From Pseudomonas shahriarae (GTDB lineage Bacteria; Pseudomonadota; Gammaproteobacteria; Pseudomonadales; Pseudomonadaceae), in assembly GCF_014268455.2 (NCBI RefSeq), contig NZ_CP077085.1, positions 2,046,001-2,110,000 of the forward strand: a DNA stretch of 64,000 nucleotides, read 5' to 3'. Positions 32,441 to 39,774 of this stretch are shown in pieces. The translations under genes and the position numbers were made by a program. The notes beneath the pieces were generated by a model, which was given only the letters and a program-made list of their open reading frames with translations, was not told the origin of the DNA and ran no database searches. Numbering within the stretch: the first letter of the stretch is position 1; each line of letters opens with the position of its first letter.

Positions 32441-32509
32441 TTATTACCTGCGGTATTGATTCTACCAATATCGCCGGTATTGACTATTAATAATACCGGC
32501 GGTCATACT
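32441..32509. promoter_or_regulatory. OR region with PR, PRM and three operators
   Basis: Three 17-bp imperfect palindromes of the form CAATACCGNCGGTATTG lie at 32442-32458, 32466-32482 and 32491-32507. Their centres are 24-25 bp apart. PR (rightward) is TTGACT (32480-32485), an 18-bp spacer and CATACT (32504-32509). PRM (leftward) is TTGGTA and TAATAA with a 16-bp spacer (32441-32468). This is the lambda plan of two divergent promoters interleaved with three repressor/Cro sites. Confidence 0.85.
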
Positions 32510-32538
32510 CTTGATGAATAATTGTCGAGGACGCCGCA

Positions 32539-32733
32539 ATGCGCCGTATCCCCCTAACTGAATTTGCCAAAGAGCACGGGCACACAAAGGCGGCCCAGAT
32601 GCTCGGGTGCACCCAGGGCGCTCTGAGCAAAGCCATCCGCGTTGGTCGAGATGTTTTCGTGACTGTCGAGGAGGACGGCACTTTGTCTGCTCAAGAGCAG
32701 CGTCCGTTCCCGTCTCAACGATCAGTAGCTTGA
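32539..32733 (+). CDS. cro: Cro-like repressor
   Basis: The 64-residue basic helix-turn-helix protein (EFAKEHGHTKAAQMLGCTQGALSKAIRVGRDVFVTV) is encoded divergently from the repressor gene. It is the first gene of the PR operon and has GAGG 9 nt upstream. It should bind the same OR/OL sites and favour lytic growth. Confidence 0.88.
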   Translation: MRRIPLTEFAKEHGHTKAAQMLGCTQGALSKAIRVGRDVFVTVEEDGTLSAQEQRPFPSQRSVA

Positions 32734-32825
32734 GCGCTTGATGGAGTGATTTTCCGCCCCTTTGAGTGCCGGAAGTAGTGATCTGGATTAGCTGTTGATT
32801 CATCCAGTACCCAAATTGCAGACAT

Positions 32826-32850
32826 AAAAAAACCGCCTGGCAGGGCGGTC
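32826..32850 (-). terminator. Hairpin between cro and the Rha gene, strongest leftward
   Basis: ACCGCC and GGCGGT pair around TGGCAG. Reading leftward it is followed by U7, a strong terminator; reading rightward only CCUUUC follows. It sits where lambda has tR1 but, by sequence, is better suited to stopping leftward (antisense) transcription towards cro. Confidence 0.7.
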
Positions 32851-32884
32851 CTTTCAACAAAACGTAAAACACTGTGGGGCCATT

Positions 32885-33589
32885 ATGAACACACTTGTTG
32901 CTCCAAGCAATACCGTCACTATGTCGAGCCGGGAGATCGCCGATCTTACCGGCAAGCAGCACAAGGATGTCATCCGTGATGTCCGCGTGATGCGAAAGGC
33001 GCTTGCCGATGATGGCGCAGATCTGCGCCATCTTCATGAGATCAAGGATGGGCGGGGATACACCGCCGAGTTCCACCTTGACCGCGTGCTGACTGAAACC
33101 CTACTGACCGGCTACAGCATTCCACTTCGCCATCGTGTCGTGACACGTTTGTCTGAACTGGAAAACGTGTCACGACACGGCGTCACGATCCCGCAATCCC
33201 TCCCCGAGGCTCTCCGTTTGGCTGCCGACCTGGCAGACAAGAATGGCGAGCTGCAGCGTTTGGTGTCAGACCAGGCCCCAAAGGTCGCCGCTATCAAGCG
33301 TCTTGCTGCAGCCGGCGGCGCTATCTGCATCACTGATGCTGCCAAGCAGCTCGGCGTAGCTCCGTCACGACTGTTTGCGTGGCTTGAACAACACCGTTGG
33401 ATCTTTCGGCGCCATGGCTGCAAGCGATGGGTGGCATACCAGCCGCGCATCACGTCCGGCCACATGACCCACAAGGTCACGGCGCTCAAGCCCGATCCCG
33501 AGACCGGAATAGACCGCGCCGCCTTCGACCCAATGATTACCCCCAAGGGGCTAACTCGCCTCGCGGAACTACTGCAGGAGGCCGCGTAA
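32885..33589 (+). CDS. Rha-family regulator with KilAC antirepressor domain
   Basis: The 234-residue protein has an N-terminal Rha domain (about 12-95: MSSREIADLTGKQHKDVIRDVR, GRGYTAEFHLDRVLTETLLTGYS). A C-terminal KilAC/ANT domain follows (about 125-234: AAIKRLAAAGGAICITDAAKQLGVAPSRLFAWLEQHRWIFRR). This fusion is common in phage antirepressors. It could bind and disable the repressor, or block host functions. Its TAA overlaps the next ATG by one base. Confidence 0.9.
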   Translation: MNTLVAPSNTVTMSSREIADLTGKQHKDVIRDVRVMRKALADDGADLRHLHEIKDGRGYTAEFHLDRVLTETLLTGYSIPLRHRVVTRLSELENVSRHGVTIPQSLPEALRLAADLADKNGELQRLVSDQAPKVAAIKRLAAAGGAICITDAAKQLGVAPSRLFAWLEQHRWIFRRHGCKRWVAYQPRITSGHMTHKVTALKPDPETGIDRAAFDPMITPKGLTRLAELLQEAA

Positions 33590-34341
33590 TGGCCGGCGAC
33601 TGGATCAAATTCGAACTCACCACCCTGGACAAACCCGAGGTCTGCCAGATTGCCGACCTGGCCGATATCGACCCTGATGCTGTAGTTGGCAAGCTGATGC
33701 GTGTGTGGGGCTGGTTCGACCAGCAAACAGAGAACGGTAACGCTCCGAGCGTTAGCAAAAAGTTACTTGATCGTCTCGTTGGCGTTATCGGTTTCTGCGA
33801 ACACATGAAATCTGTTGCTTGGATGATCGAGATCGACGGCGTTATCAGTCTCCCGCACTTCGACCGTCACAACGGGAAGACCGCTAAAAACAGGCTTCTT
33901 ACCGCAAAACGAGTTGCAAACCACAAGGCGAGTAACGGTAAAAGTAACGCTTCTAGCGTTAGCGGTGCGTTACCTAAAGAAGAGAAGAGAAGAGAAGATC
34001 AAAACCCTCTCTCTGCGCCTGAGCCGGTCGACCCTCGCATGCCCAGCGAGATGACCCTCGACTGGGTGCCAGACGACAAGCTTCTGAAAACCTACGCCCT
34101 TCACCGTAGCCTGGCGCTCGATCTGTTCACCGAGGAAGTTCGGGTGGCCTTCACTGGCCATTACGAGCCTCAGCATCAGGTCAACACCCAGGCTGAGTGG
34201 GTCAGCATGCTGGTTAAGTGGGTCAACAACGACAAGGTCCGCGCGGCCGCAAACAACGTCACCCCGATTCGCCAGAAGCCACCGGCCGCTTCCGATTTTG
34301 ATGACGACAGCATCGACTGGCAGAACGGGGTGCAATCGTGA
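33589..34341 (+). CDS. Phage replication protein with DnaT-like C-terminal domain
   Basis: The 250-residue protein has an N-terminal replication-initiator segment (MAGDWIKFELTTLDKPEVCQIADLADIDPDAVVGKLMRVW), a variable polar linker, and a C-terminal DnaT-type ssDNA-binding module (LDWVPDDKLLKTYALHRSL to NTQAEWVSMLVKWVNND). It takes the place of lambda O and precedes a P-type loader. The start is TAATG-coupled to the Rha gene. Confidence 0.85.
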   Translation: MAGDWIKFELTTLDKPEVCQIADLADIDPDAVVGKLMRVWGWFDQQTENGNAPSVSKKLLDRLVGVIGFCEHMKSVAWMIEIDGVISLPHFDRHNGKTAKNRLLTAKRVANHKASNGKSNASSVSGALPKEEKRREDQNPLSAPEPVDPRMPSEMTLDWVPDDKLLKTYALHRSLALDLFTEEVRVAFTGHYEPQHQVNTQAEWVSMLVKWVNNDKVRAAANNVTPIRQKPPAASDFDDDSIDWQNGVQS

Positions 34342-35027
34342 TGAAACAGGTAGCCGCTGTAACCCAGGGCCTTTGGGCCAACCCCGGCGCCGGCGAGTTC
34401 ATCCCGAAGGACGAGATTCAGGCGCCCCAGGACGAAGGTCGACGCCAGATGGCCGTGGCAATCAACGACCTATTCACCGAGCTGCGCCTGATTCGTTCAG
34501 CCTGGCGGCAGGCATGGCCGGACAAGGAGACCTACCGCGCCGCCAAGGTCCAGTGGATGCAGGCATTTCTCGACGAAGGCATCCGCACACAAGGGCAGAT
34601 TGAGTTCGGCATGATCAAGGCGCGCAAGCAGGTTTCCGACTTCATCCCAAGCCCTGGGCAGTTCATCGAGTGGTGCAAGCCGACACCCGAAATGCTGGGC
34701 CTGCCGTCACTGGTAGCCGCTCACCGTGAGGCCGTGCGCAATGTCCATCCAGGCATGGCGGGGCAGGGCAGGTGGTCGCATGACGCGGTGTGGCACACAG
34801 CCAAAGAGTGCGGCTTTGAAAGCCTGAACAAACTCGATGCGGCGCTGAGCCTCAAGCTGTTCGACCGGAACTACACGATCACCATTCGCCGCCTGCTCGA
34901 CGGATTGCCACTTCAGGCAATGCCCAAGGCACTCCCTGCCAAGGTTGACGGCCGAATCACTCCGGAGGTGGGGCGTGGCGCGATTGCCGAGCTACGAGCC
35001 CAGCTCGCTGGAGGCTCCCGTGGTTGA
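34338..35027 (+). CDS. Replication protein P-like helicase loader
   Basis: The 229-residue protein resembles lambda P. An N-terminal segment with LWANPGAGEF and a middle INDLFTELRLIRSAWRQAWPDKETYRAAKVQWMQAF lead to FIPSPGQFIEWCKP. It would recruit host DnaB helicase to the phage origin. It overlaps its upstream partner by 4 bp. Confidence 0.88.
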   Translation: MMKQVAAVTQGLWANPGAGEFIPKDEIQAPQDEGRRQMAVAINDLFTELRLIRSAWRQAWPDKETYRAAKVQWMQAFLDEGIRTQGQIEFGMIKARKQVSDFIPSPGQFIEWCKPTPEMLGLPSLVAAHREAVRNVHPGMAGQGRWSHDAVWHTAKECGFESLNKLDAALSLKLFDRNYTITIRRLLDGLPLQAMPKALPAKVDGRITPEVGRGAIAELRAQLAGGSRG

Positions 35028-35229
35028 TCGCCTCCTGGCAACGCCCGAACCTCACATGTACCCATACGCGGTCTTTTGCTGCTCGTTCAAGTTCGACCTT
35101 GGCGACACCCCAGACCACGCCATGGCGCTTTTCGCTGACCGCAATATGGCTGCTCGATACGGCTGCGGGATGTGGCCTGAGACGTACCAAGTGATTGATT
35201 TGCGTACCTCCCAGAGGGTTGCCCCATGA
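35020..35229 (+). CDS. Small phage protein, 69 aa, GTG start
   Basis: The GTG at 35020 is fixed by GGAGG 5 nt upstream and an 8-bp overlap with the P gene end. The protein (MYPYAVFCCSFKFDLGDTPDHAM and ARYGCGMWPETYQVIDLRT segments) has several Cys and aromatic residues. The family is unknown. It is coupled by 4 bp to the YbcO-like nuclease gene. Confidence 0.65.
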   Translation: MVDRLLATPEPHMYPYAVFCCSFKFDLGDTPDHAMALFADRNMAARYGCGMWPETYQVIDLRTSQRVAP

Positions 35230-35534
35230 CCCGCCAGACCAAGCTGACCAAGGCCGCGCGCGGTCGAGATTGCCAGGTCCGTCTGCCGGGCTGCCCAGGC
35301 GATACCGAAACCGTGGTGTTGGCCCATTACCGCCTGGCAGGGATTTGCGGAACGGGCATGAAGCCACCAGACCTGATAGGGGCCTGGGCTTGCGAGTACT
35401 GCCACAGCCTGAGCGATGGCCGCACCAACCGAAACACCCTGGGCATGAGTTACGACGAGATCCGCCTCTATCACGCCGAGGCCGTCTTGCGGACTCAGGC
35501 CATTTTGATCAAAGAAGGAAAGGTGAGCGCTTGA
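35226..35534 (+). CDS. YbcO-like nuclease (DUF1364)
   Basis: The 102-residue protein matches the DUF1364 pattern: KAARGRDCQVRLPGC, VLAHYRLAGICGTGMKPPDL, WACEYCHSLSDGR. Its paired Cys and His residues form an HNH-like zinc site. These proteins stand in the lambdoid nin region as structure-specific nucleases. Its stop overlaps the TTG start of the following recombinase gene. Confidence 0.88.
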   Translation: MTRQTKLTKAARGRDCQVRLPGCPGDTETVVLAHYRLAGICGTGMKPPDLIGAWACEYCHSLSDGRTNRNTLGMSYDEIRLYHAEAVLRTQAILIKEGKVSA

Positions 35535-36826
35535 GCACCCAAATCAAAACCCTGACGGTGAAGCTGTCGGATGCCGAGATTGCCCGCAATGCCAAGCTTG
35601 AGCATGTGCGCGACCTGCGGGACGCCGGACACCCGGCGCTACACTTTCGTTTCGCCAAGAATCGCACGCGCGGCTCCTGGTACCTGCTCAACAAGCGCAA
35701 ATGGCATCGCATCGGCGGCTTTCCAGACCTGAATACCAAGCAGGTGATCGCTGCACTGCCGGCGGTGCGCCTACGGGTCGCTGCCGACGGCGCGGCCAGC
35801 GTTTCGGGCTGGGTGACTGTGGGCGAGCTGCTCGATTGGTTCGGTGATCGCATGGCCAAGTCGCGCTCGCTGTCCGACAAGCGCCGGGCTGCGGGCAAGT
35901 CGGCCATCAGTTGCCAGCTCAAGCCGCGCCTGGATGACCTGCTGCTACGCGACGTGAGCGCCCAGACCCTCGACAAGCTGCTGATGTGGCCGGCCCAGGC
36001 CGAATTGTCGCTGTCCTACGTGCAGCAGCTGTATCGGCTGCTCGCAGTGGCTTTCCGTCAGGCCCGCAAGCTGGACCTGATCCCGGTCAACCCGATGGCG
36101 GAAATGAAGTTCGTCAACTTCACCACGGCGCGGATCCTGCCCAAGCCGGCGCGGTTGCGTGACGTGCAGTTGCAGGACCTGGTGAGCCTGCTGGCCGAGC
36201 GCTTCGACAGCGCGCCGGGTGACGCCATGCTGGCCTTGATGATGCTGTGCCACGGCACCCGGATCGGCGAGACCCGCCAGTCCCGCTGGGCTGATATCGC
36301 GCTGCCAGAGCGCGAGTGGTTCATCCCGGCAGAACACACCAAGACCAAGACTGAGCTGCGTGTGCCACTGACCGATCAGATGTGTTCGCTCCTGCAGCTA
36401 TACCGCACCCGGCAAAGCGCCCAGGGCTACGAAGGGCCGCTCCTGTTCCCGTCACGCCGTGGCAAGGCACTCAGCGACAACCAGGCGAGCGCAGTATTCA
36501 CGCGGTTAGGGCAGGGCGCCTGGACCAGTCACGACCTACGCAAGGTGGCCCGCACTGCCTGGACTGACCTTGGCGTCGACGGCCACATTGGCGAGATGCT
36601 GCTCAACCACTCCCTGGGCAAGATCGCCTCCACCTACATCAACACCCAAGCCAAGGAGCAGCGCCGTCTGGCCCTGGTGAAGTGGCACAACTGGTTAGAT
36701 CAGCGTGGCTTCAAGGCGATCCACATGCAGACAGGCGTTAGATATGAAGATTCGCAAAACCTCGTAGACGCCTTGAACGGCGGGGCCTGCGAGCCAGAAC
36801 CACAATTTGTTAAGGGCGAGGTTTAA
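35531..36826 (+). CDS. Second tyrosine recombinase, inside the replication region
   Basis: The 431-residue protein starts at a TTG (35531) that overlaps the nuclease stop (TTGA), preceded by AAGGAAAGG. Domains: N-terminal DUF4102-like/arm region (about 15-75), core-binding (about 95-190) and catalytic. All catalytic residues are present: Arg244 (HGTRIGE), His334 and Arg337 (SHDLRK), His360 (LLNHSLG) and Tyr369 (STYINT). It is not next to an att site and is embedded in the early rightward operon. It may resolve multimers, act on an internal site, or be a leftover integrase from recombination. Confidence 0.9.
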   Translation: MSTQIKTLTVKLSDAEIARNAKLEHVRDLRDAGHPALHFRFAKNRTRGSWYLLNKRKWHRIGGFPDLNTKQVIAALPAVRLRVAADGAASVSGWVTVGELLDWFGDRMAKSRSLSDKRRAAGKSAISCQLKPRLDDLLLRDVSAQTLDKLLMWPAQAELSLSYVQQLYRLLAVAFRQARKLDLIPVNPMAEMKFVNFTTARILPKPARLRDVQLQDLVSLLAERFDSAPGDAMLALMMLCHGTRIGETRQSRWADIALPEREWFIPAEHTKTKTELRVPLTDQMCSLLQLYRTRQSAQGYEGPLLFPSRRGKALSDNQASAVFTRLGQGAWTSHDLRKVARTAWTDLGVDGHIGEMLLNHSLGKIASTYINTQAKEQRRLALVKWHNWLDQRGFKAIHMQTGVRYEDSQNLVDALNGGACEPEPQFVKGEV

Positions 36827-36828
36827 AA

Positions 36829-37032
36829 ATGATGATTTTGCTCGAAAGGCGCACTGGCCTCGCTGTGAATCCAGCCGATGTCAGCTCGATGGTGATCCGC
36901 AGTTCGAACGGCTTGCAGGTGCTTGAGTTGAAGATGGCGACGGGAGATCGGCACCTGGTCAGGCACACCGCCCATTGCTCGGACGGTGATGACATCTATG
37001 CCGTGCACAAACAACTGCTGGAGGCCAAATGA
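36829..37032 (+). CDS. Small phage protein, 67 aa
   Basis: MMILLERRTGLAVNPADVSSMVIRSS starts a beta-rich small protein ending HKQLLEAK. No family is recognised. It is 2 bp after the recombinase and overlaps the next gene by 4 bp, so it is part of one translationally linked string. Confidence 0.68.
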   Translation: MMILLERRTGLAVNPADVSSMVIRSSNGLQVLELKMATGDRHLVRHTAHCSDGDDIYAVHKQLLEAK

Positions 37033-37349
37033 AGAAGTCCCACGGCCCAGCATTCCGCGCCGCCATGCTCGACCTGGCCAAGTGCCCGGCATGCCGTGGC
37101 AAGGCGGTGATCAAGGGTGTCTTCCACGAACTGCCCTGCGTGCAGTGCAATGCCTCGGGCTGGGTCACCGCTGAAGCCGGTGAGGCGCTACCGCTGGAGG
37201 TGCTGGTGACGCAGTTGAGCATTCGGCTTCAGGCCGCCAAGCAGCAGATCGAACAGTTGAAGCGACCGGTTCCAATGTTTGGCCCGGACGCCCAGTACAA
37301 CGAGAGCAACCGCCGTGGCCCTGGTGCCACCAACTACACAGGGGATTGA
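37029..37349 (+). CDS. Zinc-binding phage protein, 106 aa
   Basis: CPACRGKAVIKGVFHELPCVQCNASGW (near 19-45) gives two CxxC pairs resembling half of a DnaJ-type zinc domain. A helix and a polar tail follow. Related small zinc proteins are common just before Q in Pseudomonas phages. The role is unknown. Confidence 0.75.
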   Translation: MKKSHGPAFRAAMLDLAKCPACRGKAVIKGVFHELPCVQCNASGWVTAEAGEALPLEVLVTQLSIRLQAAKQQIEQLKRPVPMFGPDAQYNESNRRGPGATNYTGD

Positions 37350-37352
37350 GCC

Positions 37353-37706
37353 ATGGCCTTCACACCGAGCTTTAAAGAACGCACTGCCGAGGATCTGCTC
37401 GAGCATTGGGGCCGCTGGGTCGTCCTGGGCTCTGGTGTGTCGTGCTGCGCGTCCCGCGAGAACACTATCCTGTCGCCGATGATCACCGACGACGATGCCC
37501 TCCTGATCGACGGGCTCATGGGACGTTTGCTCAAGCGCTACCCTGAGTGTGGCCAGGTGCTGATGAAGTACTACACCACCCGCGACAGCTCGCTGATGGA
37601 CGTCGGCAAGAAGATGGGCTTCGGCGAAGAGAAGACGCGCGGGCTTTGGAAGGCCGGCATTGCCTGGATTGATGGAGCCTTAGATATTCGTCGTCAGGCT
37701 GCTTGA
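37353..37706 (+). CDS. Antitermination protein Q family
   Basis: The 117-residue protein has the Q-family layout: AEDLLEHWGRWV at the start, DDDALLIDGLMGRLLKRYPECGQVLMKYY in the middle, and an HTH-like MDVGKKMGFGEEKTRGLWKAGIAWIDGAL at the end. Q loads onto RNA polymerase paused at pR' and lets it read through downstream terminators into late genes. The candidate pR' begins on its stop codon and tandem terminators follow, which supports the call. Confidence 0.85.
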   Translation: MAFTPSFKERTAEDLLEHWGRWVVLGSGVSCCASRENTILSPMITDDDALLIDGLMGRLLKRYPECGQVLMKYYTTRDSSLMDVGKKMGFGEEKTRGLWKAGIAWIDGALDIRRQAA

Positions 37707-37731
37707 CAGCCCCGGTCCCGACATATAGATT
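37703..37731 (+). promoter_or_regulatory. Candidate late promoter pR'
   Basis: Consensus -35 TTGACA (37703-37708, overlapping the Q stop), 17-bp spacer, -10 TAGATT (37726-37731). It is placed between Q and a pair of terminators, as Q-dependent promoters are. Confidence 0.75.
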
Positions 37732-37760
37732 TCTCGTTACTTTGCGGTTTTTCCGCGAGC

Positions 37761-37831
37761 AAAGCCCGACCCTGAGTTGGGCTTTTTGCTTTCTACAGTT
37801 CACTGAGCCTCGGCATTTGCCGGGGCTTTTT
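37761..37831 (+). terminator. Tandem terminators tR' after pR'
   Basis: First hairpin: AAAGCCCGA.../...TGGGCTTTTT (37761-37787). Second: GCCTCGGC atTT GCCGGGGC followed by T5 (37807-37831). Two consecutive rightward stops about 30-100 nt from pR' are what Q must override. Confidence 0.85.
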
Positions 37832-37893
37832 CGTTTTCGGCTCCACCACGCCCATTGCTCCGAGCTGGGAGTGCTGCTGGAGCCGAACTTAGA

Positions 37894-38316
37894 TCAAGCC
37901 GGCTCGACAGATACGACCAGGCGCTTGCCCAGGGCGGCCAAGGCTGACTCAACCTGCTCGATTTTCGAGCTGTGCTCAAAGTCCACCAGGCGATCCACTT
38001 TTGTTTGCGCAGCGCCGAGAAGCCGACACAAGTCAGCTTTCCGCATTCCTTTGTCGCGCATGGCATTCCATAGCTCGACCTTGGCCACCACCAGGGCGGA
38101 CAGCCGGACAACGTGCTGGCCATCTTTTGGTGGCGATGCCTTCGGGATGTGCCGCAACTGATCGACGTAGATCGAGAGCGCGACCTCAAGCCCTTCGGCG
38201 GCGTGGGTCAATAGCTCTTCGAGCGTATCGCCAGCGCTGTGTGCCTCTGGGATGTCGTCGCACGATGACCAGAACGAGCCAGCCTCTTCAGTCACGCTGA
38301 TTGCGTAGTCGTACAT
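37894..38316 (-). CDS. hicB: HicB-type antitoxin
   Basis: The 140-residue protein has a degraded RNase H-like HicB fold (MYDYAISVTEEAGSFWSSCDDIPEAHSAGDTLEELLTHAAEGLEVAL). A C-terminal helix-turn-helix (DKGMRKADLCRLLGAAQTKVDRLVDF) binds the operator. It neutralises HicA. It is 49 bp downstream of hicA on the same strand, the toxin-first order. Confidence 0.92.
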   Translation of the reverse strand: MYDYAISVTEEAGSFWSSCDDIPEAHSAGDTLEELLTHAAEGLEVALSIYVDQLRHIPKASPPKDGQHVVRLSALVVAKVELWNAMRDKGMRKADLCRLLGAAQTKVDRLVDFEHSSKIEQVESALAALGKRLVVSVEPA

Positions 38317-38365
38317 TTCATTACCTCTTGTGGAGCTGATGAAGTCGAGTTCAAAGGGTAGAGCC

Positions 38366-38551
38366 TCAGTCCTTGAGGCCCAGTTGTTTGATTATCGCCT
38401 TCCTAGTCCCTTCGGCCATCTCCTTGGCCCCGTGGTTGGGAAGGGTTGTCTGTTTGCCGTTGAAGTAGATTTTGAAGTGGCTTCCTTTTGCAGTCTTGGA
38501 AACCTCTACCCCTTGAGCTAACAGCCACCGCTTGAACTCATTACATTTCAT
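38366..38551 (-). CDS. hicA: HicA-type mRNA interferase toxin
   Basis: The 61-residue dsRBD-like toxin has the family pattern: KCNEFKRWLLAQGVEVSKTAKGSHFKIY, with catalytic His in GSHFK, then LPNHGAKEMAEGTRKAIIKQLGL. It cleaves mRNA independently of codon reading. The ATG at 38551 with GAGGG upstream matches the family length; a longer in-frame extension is rejected. Position between Q and lysis genes, reversed, is typical of a moron. Confidence 0.93.
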   Translation of the reverse strand: MKCNEFKRWLLAQGVEVSKTAKGSHFKIYFNGKQTTLPNHGAKEMAEGTRKAIIKQLGLKD

Positions 38552-38580
38552 CAGCCCTCCTGTGTTTGGTTGATGAATCC

Positions 38581-38608
38581 AGTATACACCACATATGTGG
38601 TTATGCAA
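38581..38608 (-). promoter_or_regulatory. hicAB promoter with palindromic operator
   Basis: Leftward TTGCAT, 16-bp spacer, TATACT. The spacer holds the perfect 14-bp palindrome ACCACATATGTGGT (38588-38601), the likely HicB site, which gives autoregulation. Confidence 0.78.
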
Positions 38609-38674
38609 TACATTTATGGTTTATTTAAAGGGTAAGCCTTTCCGCCACTTACTCCCTGACGGGGAGGAACAGAG

Positions 38675-39007
38675 ATGTCCAACATGCCCGAGAAAACACC
38701 GGAGTTTTGGGTGATGGCGCTCGCCTGGTTGAGTCAACACTCCCCAGTGCTGTATGCCGCCTTGCTCTCTGCTGTCATGGCTGGTCTGCGGATCATCTAT
38801 GGCGGCGGCACCCGGCGACAGATATTCGTAGAGGGTGCGATCTGTGGTGGTTTGACCGTGACACTGATCAGCGGCCTGGAGTTCTTCGGCCTGCCCCAGA
38901 GCATGGCCACCTTCGTTGGCGGTTGGGTTGGCTTCCTGGGTGTGGAGAAGATCCGCGCTATTGCTGACCGGGTTACCGACTTCAAGCTTCCTGGTCGGAA
39001 CTCTTAG
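38675..39007 (+). CDS. Phage holin (lambda S/HP1-like)
   Basis: The 110-residue protein has three hydrophobic segments (about 11-38, 48-70, 75-95) with a charged N-terminus and C-terminus (KLPGRNS). The pattern PEFWVMALAWLSQHSPVLYAALLSAVMAGLRIIYGGG is that of class I phage holins. It forms membrane lesions that time lysis. The endolysin and spanins are not beside it but at 59.5-60.5 kb, so the lysis functions are split. Confidence 0.88.
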   Translation: MSNMPEKTPEFWVMALAWLSQHSPVLYAALLSAVMAGLRIIYGGGTRRQIFVEGAICGGLTVTLISGLEFFGLPQSMATFVGGWVGFLGVEKIRAIADRVTDFKLPGRNS

Positions 39008-39009
39008 TG

Positions 39010-39189
39010 ATGGCCTGCAGTGGATGCGCCGCCCGGCGCGAATGGTTAAACAGGATGAAGAGGTTGGCATATGAGCGAGCAAGCGAACTGTTTGCAGGTC
39101 GAGATGCTGGCCGAGCTGAAGAAGCAAACCGCGCTATTGGAACGGATGGAGAAGCAGCAAGGCCTGCTGATCCAGGCTCTGGCAGATGA
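39010..39189 (+). CDS. Small Cys-containing phage protein overlapping the next gene
   Basis: MACSGCAARREWLNRMKRLAYERASELF starts a 59-residue frame just after the holin stop. The first 30 residues look like the tiny CxxC proteins often found here in Pseudomonas phages. The rest overlaps the 39071 gene in another frame. It may be real but shorter in function. Confidence 0.45.
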   Translation: MACSGCAARREWLNRMKRLAYERASELFAGRDAGRAEEANRAIGTDGEAARPADPGSGR

Positions 39190-39250
39190 TCAGGGTGAAG
39201 ATCCCGATGCCACGCCAGCGACCTATATGGATGGCTCGCCATGCCGCTGA
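39071..39250 (+). CDS. Small phage protein, 59 aa
   Basis: MSEQANCLQVEMLAELKKQTALLERMEKQ gives a helical, coiled-coil start. An acidic tail ends in TYMDGSPCR. It overlaps both the preceding frame and the HNH gene start by 10 bp. The composition is phage-like and compact; the function is unknown. Confidence 0.62.
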   Translation: MSEQANCLQVEMLAELKKQTALLERMEKQQGLLIQALADDQGEDPDATPATYMDGSPCR

Positions 39251-39615
39251 GGCCACAGAAGCCGTGCAACGCCCAAGGCTGCAACACGCTGACCCGTAAC
39301 CCTCGGTACTGTGATGAGCATGCTCACCTGCTCAAGAGCTCGGCATGGGCCAAGCCTCGCGAGAGCAGTACCAAACGTCACTACAACTACAAGTGGCAGC
39401 AGGCTCGCGCAGGTTGGCTGGCAAAGCATCCGCTGTGTCGATGCTGTCAGGCGGAAGGGAAAGTGGTTGCTGCCACTGATGTTGATCACATCATTCCGCA
39501 CAAGGGCGACATGACACTGTTCTGGGATCGGAACAACTGGCAGAGCCTATGCGGGCCGTGCCACTCCAGCAAGACTGCCTCCGAGGATGGTGGATTCGGC
39601 AATTCCCGGCGCTGA
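39241..39615 (+). CDS. HNH endonuclease next to the terminase
   Basis: The 124-residue protein has zinc-binding CNAQGC..CDEHAH at the start and an HNH core: HPLCRCCQAEGKVVAATDVDHIIPHKGDMTLFWDRNNWQSLCGPCHSSKT. In HK97-like phages this nuclease partners with the terminase for cos cleavage and genome packaging. It lies directly upstream of the candidate cos and terS. Confidence 0.95.
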   Translation: MPLRPQKPCNAQGCNTLTRNPRYCDEHAHLLKSSAWAKPRESSTKRHYNYKWQQARAGWLAKHPLCRCCQAEGKVVAATDVDHIIPHKGDMTLFWDRNNWQSLCGPCHSSKTASEDGGFGNSRR

Positions 39616-39680
39616 AAACAGAAAAACTGCAAAAAAACAGTGAAAAACGGCCAAATCAGGACGCTTCAGGCAGAAAGGGA

Positions 39681-39711
39681 GGGGGAGGGGCGAAAGTCTG
39701 GGCCCTTTCGC
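39681..39711. other. Candidate cos site
   Basis: A G-rich run (GGGGGAGGGG) is followed by an inverted repeat GCGAAAG (39690-39696) and CTTTCGC (39705-39711), between the HNH gene and the small terminase. Cohesive-end phages of this type have cos just here. The exact nicking points cannot be read from sequence. Confidence 0.5.
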
Positions 39712-39774
39712 TTCTAGACCGCGCCCTCAGTCGTTTTTTTACACCCGCGAAATTAAAAATCCAGGAGTTGCGCG

